A stretch of 64,000 bases of DNA from CAWAMR01 sp963783095. GTDB taxonomy: Bacteria > Planctomycetota > Planctomycetia > Gemmatales > Gemmataceae. Position numbers and translations under genes: made by a program. Below, in pieces: positions 16,370 to 27,209 of the stretch. The notes under the pieces are model-generated. The model made no database searches and was not told the origin of the DNA. It saw nothing but the letters and a program-made list of their open reading frames with translations. The stretch lies in the NCBI GenBank assembly GCA_963783095.1, contig CAWAMR010000003.1, forward strand, positions 248,001-312,000, in the 5' to 3' direction. The first letter of the stretch is position 1; the number at the start of each line of letters is the position of its first letter.

Positions 16370-18218
16370 ATGATACGGACTTTGTTGGCATGGCCAGTCG
16401 TGGTGCTGATTAGCACGACCATCGTACAATCGCTACGAGCCGCACATTGCGGCGCTTGCTCGTATCCTGCTTCGACGGTAAGTGCCGATCAGTGTGCGAT
16501 GCCGGTTGTCTACAATCGCATTACCTACAAGCCGGTGTATGAAACGCACTCGCAAATCTGTTACCGCCCGGTCTATCAAACAATAATGGAACAAGAGCGT
16601 TACACTGTCTCTCGCCCCGTGTACGAACAACACGTGCAGGAGGAGCGTTATACGGTCTGCCGCCCGGTCACGGAATGTTACGACGTGCAGCAGAACTACA
16701 CGATCTATAAGCCCGTGTACGAACAACATGTGCGCGAGAATCGTTACGTTGTTCAGCATCCGCAGGTTCAGGAATACCAGGTTGCCATACCCTATACGAC
16801 TTGCAAAACGGTTTATCAAAACCATGTCCGCGAAGTGCAGCAGACGTGCTATCGCTCCGTCGTGGAAAATTACCAGGTCGCAATTCCGTACTGCACCTAT
16901 CGACCAGTCTACGAACAGCACGTTCGCCAAGTGACTTGCACGGTGCCCCGTCAGATCGTCAAAGAATATCAAGTGCCGGTCTGTTATACGACCTACCACC
17001 CCGTATACGAACAGCACGTGTGCCGGCAGCAGTATTGTGTCTACCATCAAAAGGTGGAAAACTATCAAGTTGCGATTCCCTATTGCACCTCTCGGCCTGT
17101 TTACGAACAGCACGTTTGCCAGGTGCCCGAGGTGTGCTATCGGCCCGTGACCGAATGCCGGACGGAAACGCGCGTGCGCTATCGAACCGAGCCGGTCTAT
17201 ACCGAAAGGGTTGAGAAAATCTGCACCGGATCGTGGGCCGAGCAGCGCGAGTTTTGTCCTGGGCCGGTCGTGACCAAATGTTGCAAGACTCCAGGAACCT
17301 GGCACTTCGACCCATGTACTTGTTGCAGTTACTACTGCCCAGGTGAAACGGTAGTGCAACAGTATCAATGTCCCGGCAGGTGGGTTTGCAAGAAGATCTG
17401 GGTTCCTCGGGAGGAATGCCGAACCGTTCGCGAATGCCACTATGTTTGCAAACCGGAATGTTATACGGTGCAAGTCCCTTGCACCCGACTCGTGGCTTAC
17501 ACCGTAATGCGCCGGCAATGTTACACCACGTGCAAAATGATTACCGAACGGCACGTTCGCTGCGAAACTCGGCAACGCTGCTACACGGTTCCCGAGATGA
17601 AAGTGCGCGAGATCCCCTATACGACCTGTAAGATGATTGCACAGCAGCACACGCGGATGGTCCCCCGAACGTGTTGCTACACCGTCTGCGAACAGTATGT
17701 CAAGCAAATCCCCTACACGACCTGCCGAATGGTCCGCGAAGATCATGTGCGCTGTGTCACTCGTCAGCGCTGTTACCAGGTTCCTTACGTGGTGACCAAG
17801 CAGATTCCCTATACGACCTGTCATTTGGTCCCGGAACAGCACGTGCGCTACGAGACCCGACGCCATTGCTATTCCATTCCCGAAGTGAAGGTATGCTACA
17901 CCCCGTACACGACCTGCAAGATGGTTCCCCAGCAGTGCGTTCGCACTGTCCGATGTTCGCGCACCCGCCTGGTTTCCGAAGAGCGTATTTGTCGGACGCC
18001 CTACGTAACCTGCAAGATGGTCTGCGAACAGAAAACGCGCGTGCGTGCCGCGCACGACTTGCAAAATGGAGCCTTACTGTGTGCAATATCAAACCTGCCG
18101 GATGGTTCCGGTCTGTGAACAAGTCTGTGAAATCCCCTGTCCGCCTGCAACATCCTGCAACTGGCGGGAATTGTTCCACCGTCGCTTGAGCCAGAATGGG
18201 TGTGTGGGATGTGATTGA
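16370..18218 (+). CDS. Secreted Tyr/Cys-rich repeat protein (YTTCK repeats), frameshifted
   Basis: After a signal peptide (LLAWPVVVLISTTIVQSLRA) the protein consists of many imperfect repeats of about 22-44 residues, alternating RPVYEQHVxE and PYTTCKMV-like blocks with a Cys, Tyr and Val every few residues. A central non-repeat part is rich in Cys (CTCCSYYCPGETVVQQYQC). The annotated frame stops at 18118, but from about 18040 the +1 frame carries on the same repeats (TTCKMEPYCVQYQTC) to TGA 18216-18218, so one indel splits the gene. The regular Cys/Tyr spacing suggests an extracellular, disulfide-linked fibrous or cell-envelope protein. Similar proteins seem confined to planctomycetes, from memory. 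Confidence 0.75.
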
Positions 18219-18333
18219 GAATCGTGTTGGGAAGAGACTTCGTTATCCCAAGCCGTTCGGTTCAGTATGGTTGTTGACAGCGAGCTGCCGAAATCTCATT
18301 GCCTCAAGTTGTGGACATAGATACAATGTTAAT

Positions 18334-19392
18334 ATGTCCACATCATTACCCATTGCCGGGCGCGGTTCGAGCGATAATCCGCCCAATCGTTTTATCCCCC
18401 TTTATCGGGAGAAACTCGACACCTGGACCGAAGATGACGACCCCGCGCCGATCACTCGGTTTTTCCGCGATGATACGCAAACCATCCTTGCCACCAACGA
18501 TAGTCCGGACATCCCTTTTGACTTCAGTCTCAACCCCTATCGAGGCTGCGAGCATGGCTGCATCTACTGTTATGCCCGACCTACCCATGAATGGCTGAGC
18601 CTGTCTGCAGGTCTCGATTTTGAATCGAAGATTTTTATCAAAGAGAATGCGCCGGAGTTATTGCGCAAGCAATTCGCATCGAAGAAATGGGTTCCGCAAT
18701 CCGTTTCGATTAGCGGAGTCACCGATGCCTATCAGCCGATCGAACGCCGATTACAACTCACTCGCCGCTGTTTGCAAGTCTTCGCCGAGTTTCGCAATCC
18801 CGTCGGCATCGTCACGAAAAACGCACTGGTCGCACGCGATATCGATATTCTCAAGGAACTGGCAGCGGTGAACGCCGCGATGGTTTTTCTCTCGGTGACA
18901 ACGCTCGATCCGAAACTGGCCGGTGTCATGGAGCCGCGTGCATCTGCACCGTCGGCCAGATTACGAGCCATTGAAGAACTGGCAAACGCCGGTATTCCCG
19001 TCGGGGTCTTGAACGCACCGATTATTCCAGGCCTGAACGACCACGAAACGCCGGCGATTCTCGAAGCTTGTGCCAATGCTGGAGCGATCGGTGCCGGTTA
19101 CGTGGTGCTTCGGCTGCCGTTCGCAGTGAAAGACCTGTTTGCAAGCTGGCTCGACCAGCACTTCCCAACCAGCAAGGGAAAAATCCTCGGCCGGCTGCGT
19201 GAGGTCCGGAACGGTTCGCTCAACGATTCGCGCTTCGGCGTGAGGATGCGTGGCGAAGGGGAATGGGCAAGTGTGTTCCACAATCTATTTGAATTGCATC
19301 GCCGCCGAGTCCATATGAAAGATAAGATTCCGCCTTTGTCGGCCGCTGCGTTTACGAACGGCAGGCCGAAACAATTGACGATGTTTGAGTAG
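18334..19392 (+). CDS. Radical SAM protein, PA0069 / spore photoproduct lyase-like
   Basis: I chose ATG 18334 (MSTSLPIAGRGSS) because the upstream part of the open frame is poor. The protein has 352 residues. Diagnostic motifs are FDFSLNPYRGCEHGCIYCYA, with CxxxCxxC, followed by RPTHEWL. Then come SISGVTDAYQPIERRLQLTR and FLSVTTLDPKLAGVMEPRA, typical of the PA0069 family of radical-SAM proteins related to spore photoproduct lyase (COG1533). The exact reaction is unknown. The gene is followed 16 bases later by an adenine methylase gene, so they are probably cotranscribed. Confidence 0.88.
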   Translation: MSTSLPIAGRGSSDNPPNRFIPLYREKLDTWTEDDDPAPITRFFRDDTQTILATNDSPDIPFDFSLNPYRGCEHGCIYCYARPTHEWLSLSAGLDFESKIFIKENAPELLRKQFASKKWVPQSVSISGVTDAYQPIERRLQLTRRCLQVFAEFRNPVGIVTKNALVARDIDILKELAAVNAAMVFLSVTTLDPKLAGVMEPRASAPSARLRAIEELANAGIPVGVLNAPIIPGLNDHETPAILEACANAGAIGAGYVVLRLPFAVKDLFASWLDQHFPTSKGKILGRLREVRNGSLNDSRFGVRMRGEGEWASVFHNLFELHRRRVHMKDKIPPLSAAAFTNGRPKQLTMFE

Positions 19393-19408
19393 CAGGTGGA
19401 TCTTCAAT

Positions 19409-20362
19409 ATGTCGAAGAATGTCATACTCGAACTCGATGAGGAGCCTTACCTTCCGTTCGCCCGAATCAAAGCGAGTGGTCGCTGGCCGGTGCCGCATCC
19501 GATCCCGTACCAGGGTAGCAAGCGAAATCTCGCAAAGACCATCCTGGGCTACTTTCCCGACAAGTTCGATCGACTTGTGGAACCCTTTGCAGGCTCCGCC
19601 GCGATTTCTCTGGCCGCTGCTTATCGAGGATATGGCCAACAATTTATCTTGAACGACGCTCATGAACCTCTCGCAGCGCTTTGGCAAGAGATTGTGGATC
19701 ATCCTGACGGGTTGGCGGATGCGTATGAGGAACTCTGGAACGATCAGCGTGGAAGAGAACGCAAATTCTTCGACCGGGTGAGGACTCAATTCAATAAGCG
19801 TCCTCAGCCTTGCTACTTTCTCTATCTTCTTGCCCGCTGCGTGAAAGCAGCGATCCGCTATAACTCGAAGGGACAATTCAATAACAGCCCCGACAATCGC
19901 CGCAACGGTGCGATTCCAGCGACAATGCGACGGCGAATCAAGGGAGCTTCGGAACTTCTTCGCGGGCGGACGCAGATTTCATCCGCGGACTATCTCACCA
20001 TTCTGGAAAGCTGCAAGGCCACAGACCTCATCTATCTCGATCCGCCTTATCAAGGTGTCTGTGGGAGCCGGGATCAGAGATATGCTTCGAAAATCGACCA
20101 TGCAACTTTTTGCGATGCCCTATCGATGCTGAATGACAGGGGCTGCATTTATGCCTTGAGCTATGACGGCAGAATTGGCTCGAAGAAATATGGCGTGAGC
20201 TTGCCGAAGCAACTTGGACTGGTTCATATCGAAATTGAAGCGGGTAGATCGAGTCAGGCAACTTTGCTGCGGCGGAAAAGTGAGACTGTTGAGTCTCTGT
20301 ATCTTTCACCGGCGCTCGTTTCCAATCGAGGTGACTTCATTTCAACTTGCCCATCAAGTTAA
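19409..20362 (+). CDS. DNA adenine methylase (D12 class, Dam-like)
   Basis: ATG 19409 gives 317 residues. The N6-adenine methyltransferase boxes are present: PIPYQGSKRNLAKTIL, then VEPFAGSAAISLAAAYRG (SAM-binding motif I) and ATDLIYLDPPYQG (DPPY catalytic motif). The order I to IV fits the alpha/D12 class used by Dam and by some restriction-modification systems. No restriction endonuclease is next to it; neighbours are a radical-SAM gene upstream and ribH convergent downstream, so it looks orphan. Its 3' end overlaps ribH by 26 bases. Confidence 0.88.
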   Translation: MSKNVILELDEEPYLPFARIKASGRWPVPHPIPYQGSKRNLAKTILGYFPDKFDRLVEPFAGSAAISLAAAYRGYGQQFILNDAHEPLAALWQEIVDHPDGLADAYEELWNDQRGRERKFFDRVRTQFNKRPQPCYFLYLLARCVKAAIRYNSKGQFNNSPDNRRNGAIPATMRRRIKGASELLRGRTQISSADYLTILESCKATDLIYLDPPYQGVCGSRDQRYASKIDHATFCDALSMLNDRGCIYALSYDGRIGSKKYGVSLPKQLGLVHIEIEAGRSSQATLLRRKSETVESLYLSPALVSNRGDFISTCPSS

Positions 20363-20798
20363 CCATCTCAATCGCCGTCACCGCAGCTTCGAAGCCTTTA
20401 TTCCCTGCTTTCCCACCTGCGCGATTGAGCGCCTGTTCCATCGTTTCGCAGGTGAGAATGCCGAAGATCACCGGGATTCCCGTCGCTAGCCCTGCATTCG
20501 CGATACCATTCGCCGCCGCCCCGGCAACATAGTCGTAATGATCGGTATCGCCCCGGATCACAGCCCCCAGACAGATTAGCGCCACATAGCGACCGTTTTT
20601 GCCAAGCTTTTGCGCGACGAGTGGGATTTCGTAGGAGCCGGGCACGCGAATGATGTCGATCTCGGCATCGCCAACGCCGTGACGGCGCAAGCCATCGACC
20701 GCCCCTTCGACGAGGCGATCGACGACGACGGAGTTGAAGCGGGCTGCTATCAATCCAAAGCGGCCCGATGGGGGAGAGTATTCGCCTTCGAGGATCAT
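20337..20798 (-). CDS. ribH: 6,7-dimethyl-8-ribityllumazine synthase
   Basis: RibH catalyses the penultimate step of riboflavin synthesis, condensing ribitylaminouracil with dihydroxybutanone phosphate. ATG 20798 (MILEGEYSPPSGRFGL) gives 153 residues, the usual length. Family motifs are IAARFNSVVVDRLVEGA, RVPGSYEIPLVAQKL, CLGAVIRGDTDHYDYV and GILTCETMEQALNRAG, with the conserved His in DTDHYDYV. It is a single gene here, overlapping the methylase tail to tail; no other rib genes and no FMN riboswitch are seen. Confidence 0.93.
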   Translation of the reverse strand: MILEGEYSPPSGRFGLIAARFNSVVVDRLVEGAVDGLRRHGVGDAEIDIIRVPGSYEIPLVAQKLGKNGRYVALICLGAVIRGDTDHYDYVAGAAANGIANAGLATGIPVIFGILTCETMEQALNRAGGKAGNKGFEAAVTAIEMVNLMGKLK

Positions 20799-21025
20799 GG
20801 GATTGGATCCGGACAGAGGACATCGGACTAGCACACCAAGACACAAGAGGTATCGGGGAATATGCGCCCCACGTTCAATTCTTGTCGAGTTCTTTTTTCA
20901 GTCTGATTTTGAGCGTTCCGATCTCTATGCTCCCTACATTTCGAGTTCCGGGAGACTCCCCGAGAATCAGTAAACATCAATCCCAAGGTTGTTTCGCTGA
21001 GTGCTTGTGACACAACATTCAAACT

Positions 21026-21886
21026 TCAAAGCGAGTCCGGGTCGATTCCTTTAGCAAGCAACTTGGCGATGAGTTCTTCACGAAGTTTGCGTTCTTCTTC
21101 CACACGTCGTTTTTCTTCATCGGCGCGTCGTTTTTCTTCATCGGCGCGTCGTTTTTCTTCATCGGCGCGTCGTTTTTCTTCATCGGCGCGTCGTTTTTCT
21201 TCATCGGCGCGTCGTTTTTCTTCATCGGCGCGTCGTTTTTCCTTTTCGGTCTGGCGGCGTTCCTCATCGGCACGTTCTCGTGCTTGCATCATTTCGGTCT
21301 TCACGACGGCTCGCTCTTCCGATAACGCCCTTGTGTTTAGAAATCGGCTGCCATCGGGTTGATACACTTCCGGCTCCGATCCGGAAGTATCAAAGCGGAT
21401 GCCCAAACGCGGACTGGTCCAGCCATTCATCTGACGAATCCGCGCTAGTCGGCCACGGCTTCTGCACCAGCCTTCCAGCAAGTTTCGATCGGGGTCATAG
21501 AGATAGTACTCCTCAACACGGTGCGTTTGGTAAAAGTCGAACAGTATGTTCATGTGGGCATCGGTGTTAATGGGTGACCGAATCTCCATGACCACCTGAG
21601 GTGCAATGCCGCCTTCTTCCCATTGCAGATAAGATCTGCGTGGACCTTTGGGACGACCGAAGGCGACCATCAGATCGGGAGCTGTCCGAATAGCCGGGTT
21701 GCCCTCCACCGGATACCAAAATAAATCCCCCGCTACAAAGACGTTCTGGTCGTTGCGAAACCATCCTTCAATGCCGTAGAAGAGTTTTAAGATCCACTCG
21801 AACTGGATGGTATTCTCAGCCATCGGCAAACCGTCCGATTCGGGATATTCGATCGTTTTGGTTATCAAGCCTGGAGAAGACGACAT
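21026..21886 (-). CDS. Uma2-family protein with a coiled-coil repeat tail
   Basis: This 286-residue protein has an N-terminal Uma2 nuclease-like domain (about residues 1-185): APDLMVAFGRPKGP, QVVMEIRSPINTDAHM and YYLYDPDRNLLEG. From about residue 195 a long charged helix follows, made largely of exact seven-residue repeats (RADEEKR), seven of them encoded by 21-bp units. The tail is a predicted coiled coil and could bring about oligomerisation. It lies just downstream of rho on the same strand, but a 20-base gap and different style suggest an independent gene. Confidence 0.85.
   Translation of the reverse strand: MSSSPGLITKTIEYPESDGLPMAENTIQFEWILKLFYGIEGWFRNDQNVFVAGDLFWYPVEGNPAIRTAPDLMVAFGRPKGPRRSYLQWEEGGIAPQVVMEIRSPINTDAHMNILFDFYQTHRVEEYYLYDPDRNLLEGWCRSRGRLARIRQMNGWTSPRLGIRFDTSGSEPEVYQPDGSRFLNTRALSEERAVVKTEMMQARERADEERRQTEKEKRRADEEKRRADEEKRRADEEKRRADEEKRRADEEKRRADEEKRRVEEERKLREELIAKLLAKGIDPDSL
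21105..21251. repeat. Seven 21-bp tandem repeats inside the Uma2 gene
   Basis: The unit CGTCGTTTTTCTTCATCGGC begins at 21105 and recurs every 21 bases to 21231 with almost no change. It encodes the RADEEKR heptad on the minus strand. Near-identity at synonymous positions implies recent expansion, so copy number probably varies between strains. Confidence 0.92.
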
Positions 21887-21905
21887 GGACCTTGCTCCTT
21901 TTGCG

Positions 21906-23451
21906 TTACGAAAGATTCATTGTCGCCAAGAAGTCCTCGTTGCTCTTGCTGCGTGCCATGCGCTGGGTGAGCAATTCCATTGCCTCGACGGGACTCATAT
22001 CCGTCAATACTTTGTGCAGGATATAAACCCACTTCAACTCTTCTTCCGGCCGGAGTAGCTCTTCCTTGCGGGTTCCGGAGGCGCTGATGTTTCAGCGCTG
22101 GATACACGCGCTTGTCCACCAGCCTGCGGTCGAGGTGCAACTCCATGTTGCCCGTGCCCTTGAACTCTTCAAAGATCACATCGTCCATCCGCGAGCCTGT
22201 CTCCACCAGCGCCGTGGCGATGATCGTCAGCGAGCCGCCCTCTTCAATGTTGGCGCGGAGCCGAAGAAGCGTTTGGGTTTGTGTAGGGCCGCTGCATCCA
22301 GACCGCCGGAGAGCAACTTGCCCGATGAAGGTGCTTCCGTGTTGTAGGCGCGAGCGAGTCGGGTGATGGAGTCGAGGAAGATCACGACATCAATGCCGTA
22401 CTCCACCATCCGCTTGGCCTTTTCGATGACCATTTCGCTCACTTGCACGTGCCGGCTCGCGGGTTCGTCGAAGGTCGAACTCACCACCTCAGCGCGCGAA
22501 CCTTTCACCATCCGTGACATCTCCGTCACTTCTTCGGGCCGTTCGTCGATGAGCAATACGATCACGTAGCATTCGGGATGGTTCTTGATGATCGCCGTCG
22601 CCATCTTTTGCAACAGCACGGTTTTGCCGGTTCGCGGCGGGGCCACGATCAGGCCGCGCTGCCCCTTGCCTACCGGCGTAATCAGGTCGATGATCCGGGT
22701 ATTCAGCTCGGTAGGAACCGTTTCGAGTTTGAACCGTTTGGTCGGATGCAGCGGCGTCAAGTCGTCGAAGACGACCTTTGAGGTTAGCTGATCCGGATCC
22801 TGGTAATTGATGGCCTCAACGCGCAGGAGAGCGAAATAGCGCTCGTTCTCCTTGGGCGGTCGAATTTGGCCGGCGACAACGGACCCCGAGCGCAGACCGA
22901 AGCGACGAATCTGGCTGGGTGAAATATAGATGTCATCCGCACACGGCAGGTAGTTGTAATCGGCACTGCGCAAGAAGCCGAAGCCGTCGGGTAGGATCTC
23001 CAGCGTGCCCTCTCCGTACATCAGGCCGTTTTGTTTGACCCGTTCCTTGAGGATCTTGAAGATCAAATCCTGCTTCTTCAGACCGACCCATTCCTCGCGC
23101 GGTATATTCTCATCCTTGGCGAGTTTTTGCAGTTGGACCATCGTCATCTGCTGAAGCTCGATGATGAAGGTATCGCCGCGTTTGATCTCTTCGTATCGGT
23201 TGTTCACTTCGTCGTCGTAACCGACAAAGCCGCCTTCGATCGCACCGTTATCGTGGCCGCGATGCTGCATCGGCCCACGTCCCATTGGTCGCGGCGCAGG
23301 AGCGGGTGGCCGCGGCGCTGGAGCGGGCTGCGCCGCCGTCGGGGGGAGCGGCCATTGAGTTTTCGACATCCGGTGGAGCAACATCCGTCCGAGGTTTGGG
23401 ACGGGGTACGAACCCACGAGGGGCTTTCGATTCTGCTTTCATATCGGCCAT
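21906..23451 (-). CDS. rho: Transcription termination factor Rho (three frameshifts)
   Basis: Rho is the hexameric RNA helicase that ends transcription. Reading across three frames gives a full protein of about 515 residues. The N-terminus (MADMKAESKAPRGFVPRPKP) starts at 23451 and shifts near 23340 in a G6 run. The helical and cold-shock-like RNA-binding domains follow (GFGFLRSADYNYLPCADDIY), then Walker A (VAPPRTGKTVLLQK), Walker B (VVIFLDSITRLARAYN) and LLSGGLDAAALHKPKRFFG. The frame then shifts near 22255, continues GSRMDDVIFEEFKGTGNMEL, shifts again near 22099 at AAA, and ends MARSKSNEDFLATMNLS. Such an essential-type gene is unlikely to be truly broken. Confidence 0.93.
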
Positions 23452-23565
23452 GTGCCGGCACTCCTACTGACGTGACAGAGAGAAACGGGCCGACGGGATG
23501 CGAGAATAGCATCCAGGAAAGAATCGGTGGCCCGCAGGTGGAGATTCACACTCATAACGAGTTCT

Positions 23566-24192
23566 TCAGGATACATTCAAATGCCATTGCTGGATCAAGG
23601 AATCGACTTGGCGTTGCGTTTGGTCTACGCTGCCGGAATTATCGACGGCGACATCGGCTCTTGCGGCTTTGACGGCAAGCGGCAACTGGGCATATTCGCG
23701 ATCGGCAACATCATCGGCAGTCCAGCTGCGCTGGGTGGCGAGGCGTTGAAGTCGAGCCTCACGGGGTGCATGAATATAGACGACCCAATCGCACTCTTTA
23801 TTCCATCCCGCTTCCAGCATGATCGCAGCGTCCAACACCACGAACGTAGCGCGCGGGTCGGCTTGCGCCTTTGCCAACTCTTCGCGAATTCGTTTTTCGA
23901 TATAAGGAAACACCAGCAATTCCAAATTAGCCCGTTCGACCGGACTGGCAAAGACGATCTTGCCCAGTTTCTTGCGATCCACCTTGCCATCCGTACCCAG
24001 TGCCCGATCACCCCAGCGCTGAGTGATGCGGGCAAGAATATCGGGTTGAAGCAGTGCCTCATGTCCAAGCAGGTCGCCGGCAACCAGGAACCCGCCATGT
24101 TTGGCAAAGGCCCTGGCCACGCAGCTCTTACCGCTGCCCATGCCGCCAACGAGTCCCACGATCGGTTTTCTTTTGGACGATGACATCCACAA
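23566..24192 (-). CDS. coaE: Dephospho-CoA kinase
   Basis: CoaE phosphorylates dephospho-CoA in the last step of coenzyme A synthesis. The 208-residue protein has the P-loop VGLVGGMGSGKSCVARAF, the GDLLGHEALLQPDILARI segment, and the conserved VVLDAAIMLEAGW and VVYIHAPREARLQRLA stretches. Length and motif order fit the family. It sits between polA and rho on the same strand and is likely cotranscribed with polA. A heptamer-repeat palindrome separates it from polA. Confidence 0.94.
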   Translation of the reverse strand: MWMSSSKRKPIVGLVGGMGSGKSCVARAFAKHGGFLVAGDLLGHEALLQPDILARITQRWGDRALGTDGKVDRKKLGKIVFASPVERANLELLVFPYIEKRIREELAKAQADPRATFVVLDAAIMLEAGWNKECDWVVYIHAPREARLQRLATQRSWTADDVADREYAQLPLAVKAARADVAVDNSGSVDQTQRQVDSLIQQWHLNVS

Positions 24193-24203
24193 CTCCTCTT
24201 CAG

Positions 24204-24304
24204 AGTGGTCAGTGGTCAGTGGTCAGTGGTCAGTAAATACCAAATACCAGACCATCCTTCGTCTTTGCATTTACTGACCACTGACCACTGTCCACTGACC
24301 ACTA
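24204..24304. repeat. Heptamer-array palindrome (AGTGGTC type)
   Basis: Four AGTGGTC heptamers at 24204-24236 face four reverse-complement heptamers at 24271-24304, separated by a unique loop of about 35 bases. The polA stop codon (complement of 24302-24304) is the outermost base triplet of the right arm. Confidence 0.88.
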
Positions 24305-27209
24305 TTCGATGTCGAACACTTCCAACCAGTTGTCGCCCACCGCAACATCGACCTTCAACGGGACGGACAATTTCATCGCCCCCGCCATCTCGTGGCGAAC
24401 CATTGCAGTAACTTCTTTCAACTCCGAGGGTGGAACTTCAAAAACCAATTCATCGTGGACACTTAACAACATCTTGGTCTGACGTTTCTCTGCTTGCAGG
24501 CGGCGGTGGACGTTCAAGAGCGCGAGTTTCATCAGATCAGCAGCGCTACCCTGAATTTCCATGTTGATCGCCTCACGCTCCGCCTGGTTCCGATTCTGAT
24601 AGCTGGTATTGGCACGAATCGCGGTTTTGTCAAAGGTTCGTTTTCTGCCAAGAATGGTCTGCACCGAACCCACCTGGCGACACTGCTTGAGGAGGTTGTC
24701 CTGATACTGCAACACCTTGGAGTAACGGGTGAAGTAAGCGTTGATAAAGCGTTGCGCCTCCTTGCGATCCATGTTCAGCCGTTCGGCCAGGCCAAACGCA
24801 CTCATACCGTAAATGACACCAAAATTGACCATTTTTGCAACCCGGCGCTGGTCACTCTTTACATTCTTGGGATCTACTTTGAAAATCTCGGCAGCGACGG
24901 ACGTATGAACATCCCGATCTTCCGCGAAAGCCGTTTGCAGGGCTTCATCCCCGCAAAAATGCGCAAGTAGCCGAAGTTCAATCTGCGAGTAGTCGGCAGT
25001 CAAGAGTTTCCAGCCCTCGCGCGGAACGAATGCTTGCCGAATTTGTTTTCCCTGTTCGGTACGCATCGGGATATTCTGCAAATTTGGTTCCGAAGAGCTC
25101 AATCGCCCCGTAGCGGCAACCGTTTGATTGAACGAAGTATGGAGTCGGCCTGTCTTTGGTTTGACCAGAAGCGGCAAAGCATCGACATAAGTCCCCTTTA
25201 GTTTGCTAATCTGCCGATGTTCGACGATCTTGAGGGCAACCTTGGCCTGCGGATATCGGTTGGTGAGCCTGGCAAGTTTTTCAAGCGACTCCTGATCGGT
25301 ACTGGGCTCGCCCGTCAGGCCTGTACGCTTTTGCACAGGCAGTCTAAGCTGATCGAACAAGATCTCGCGCAGTTGTTTCGGGGATGCAATGTTGAATTCC
25401 TTACCCGCTGCTTCGCAGATTTCCTGCTCGATCGACACCAGTTGGGAGGCCATCTCGACGGAAAGCTTTATGAGAAACGGCACGTCGAGCCGGACACCTG
25501 TGAATTCCATCTCCGCCAGCACTTCAATGAGCGGAACCTCCACATCGTTGTAGAGTTTTCGCAACTCATTTTTGTCCAGATCGAGTTCGAGCAACTCGGT
25601 CAGCCGCCATGCCGCATCAGCATCCTCTGCTGCATAATTGCACACCTTCTCGGTGGGAACCTGATCCATCGTCAGCTGTTTCTTGCCTTTGCCAATCAAC
25701 TCCGCGATCGAGAAGTTCTCGTGCTGCAAATAGGTTTGCGTCAACTCATCCAGACCGTGACTGCGTTCACCTGCATGAAGGAGATAATGAGCAATCATCG
25801 AATCGCCGGCGATCCCGCATTCCGACGCCGTTATTAAGAAACACAAGATGGTCAAACTTGATGTTCTGGTTCACTTTGGCAATGCCGGGATCGTCGAGAA
25901 TCGGCCTTAAAGAATCCAACACCTCAACCGCATCGAGGTACTTCTCTCTTGCGGGAGCTTTTACGGGAATATACCAGCCTTCACCGGTCTGCCAGCAAAA
26001 GGCCAGACCGACAATGGCATCCTGAAAGGGATCGAGACCCATCGTTTCGAGATCGACTGCGAATCGTTTCTGCTTTCGCAGATCCTTCAGAAACGCTGCA
26101 TACCCTGTCGCCGTATTGATCAAATGATAGGTTGCTTTCCATTCATCCTTGGGCGCATTGGCACCGAATTGAAAATCGGCAGCGCCCTCGACAAGCTCAT
26201 CTTCAACCTCTGAAAAGAGGTTGTCGGCCGGTCCCTTTTTTGCCTTGGCATCGGCTTCGTTGATGATTGCGAGGATATCGAAATTCTTCTTCGCGCCTTC
26301 GGTTTTGAGTTTACCTCGGACCTGCTCGGCAAAACGACGAAAACCGAAGCCCTGCATTAACTCCAATAGTTTCGGGTTATCCCATTCGCGGCATTTCCAG
26401 TCGTTCCAGTTGATTTCCAAGGGCACTGCCGGGTCGAGTTTCACCAGCTTTCGGCTCATTTCGATTGAGTTTGCCGCAATGGCTGCCTTGAGATTCGCCT
26501 TGATTCTCGCAGCGCCGACCTCGTCGACACTGGCAATCAGATTGTCCAGTGTGTCGAACTGAGTCAACAACTTCGCAGCAGTTTTTGCGCCGATACCCGG
26601 CACTCCAGGGACATGGTCCACGCTGTCGCCGACCAGAGTTTGAAAGTCAACTACCTGTCGCGGCTCAATACCCCAATCCTCCTTCAAGGATTTGCTGTCG
26701 AAAGCAATGCGTTTGCGCATGTTGTAAAGGTGGACGTGGTCGTTAATCAATTGCCGACAATCCTTGTCACTGGTGCAAATGTAAACCTCAGTACCGCGTT
26801 TGACCGCCTCCGCGGCGACCGTCGCCATCACATCATCGGCCTCGAAGCCAGGTGCCGAAAGGATGGGCAGATTCATCGCCTCCAGAACCTGATAAATGAG
26901 CGGAACCTGAAGTATCAGATCGTCAGGCGGGGGCGGGCGATGCTTCTTGTACTCCGGATAGATCGCGTCGCGAAACGTCGGCCCCGGGAGATCGAATGCG
27001 CACCACAGATAATCCGGCTTCACCTCGTCGTGCAAATAAAACAGGTCGCGGACAACACCAAAAAGCGCATTCGTGGGACGGCCATCCGGCGCATTCATGG
27101 CCGGAATGGCATGGAACATCTGAAAAATCAGCGCATGGGCATCAATGAGATACATGCGCCCCGGTGAATCGGTCATAACACTGACACGTTCCGGCAAGGG
27201 GAGGCTCAC
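24302..27209 (-). CDS. polA: DNA polymerase I (one frameshift)
   Basis: This is family A DNA polymerase, for Okazaki-fragment processing and repair. The start is GTG 27209, with GAGGG upstream. The first 480 residues hold the 5'-3' exonuclease (MYLIDAHALIFQMFHAIP, FEADDVMATVA, GVPGIGAKTAAKLL). A 3'-5' exonuclease-type segment follows with its DxE pair kept (RFAVDLETMGLDPF). The frame shifts near 25818-25840 and continues with LLHAGERSHGLDELTQ, the fingers/palm boxes (TADYSQIELRLLAHFCGDEA, VNFGVIYGMSAFGLAERL) and LLSVHDELVFEVPPSEL. Total length is about 965 residues. It is the first gene of polA-coaE-rho. Confidence 0.94.

Noticed and set aside
16433..18064. Long antisense ORF (543 residues) opposite the Tyr/Cys repeat gene
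   Set aside because: It mirrors the repeat gene, has no signal or domain, and owes its length to codon composition of the repeats.
21063..21362. Plus-strand ORF rich in Ser/Arg/Phe over the 21-bp repeats
   Set aside because: It is the mirror of the RADEEKR repeat in the Uma2 gene.
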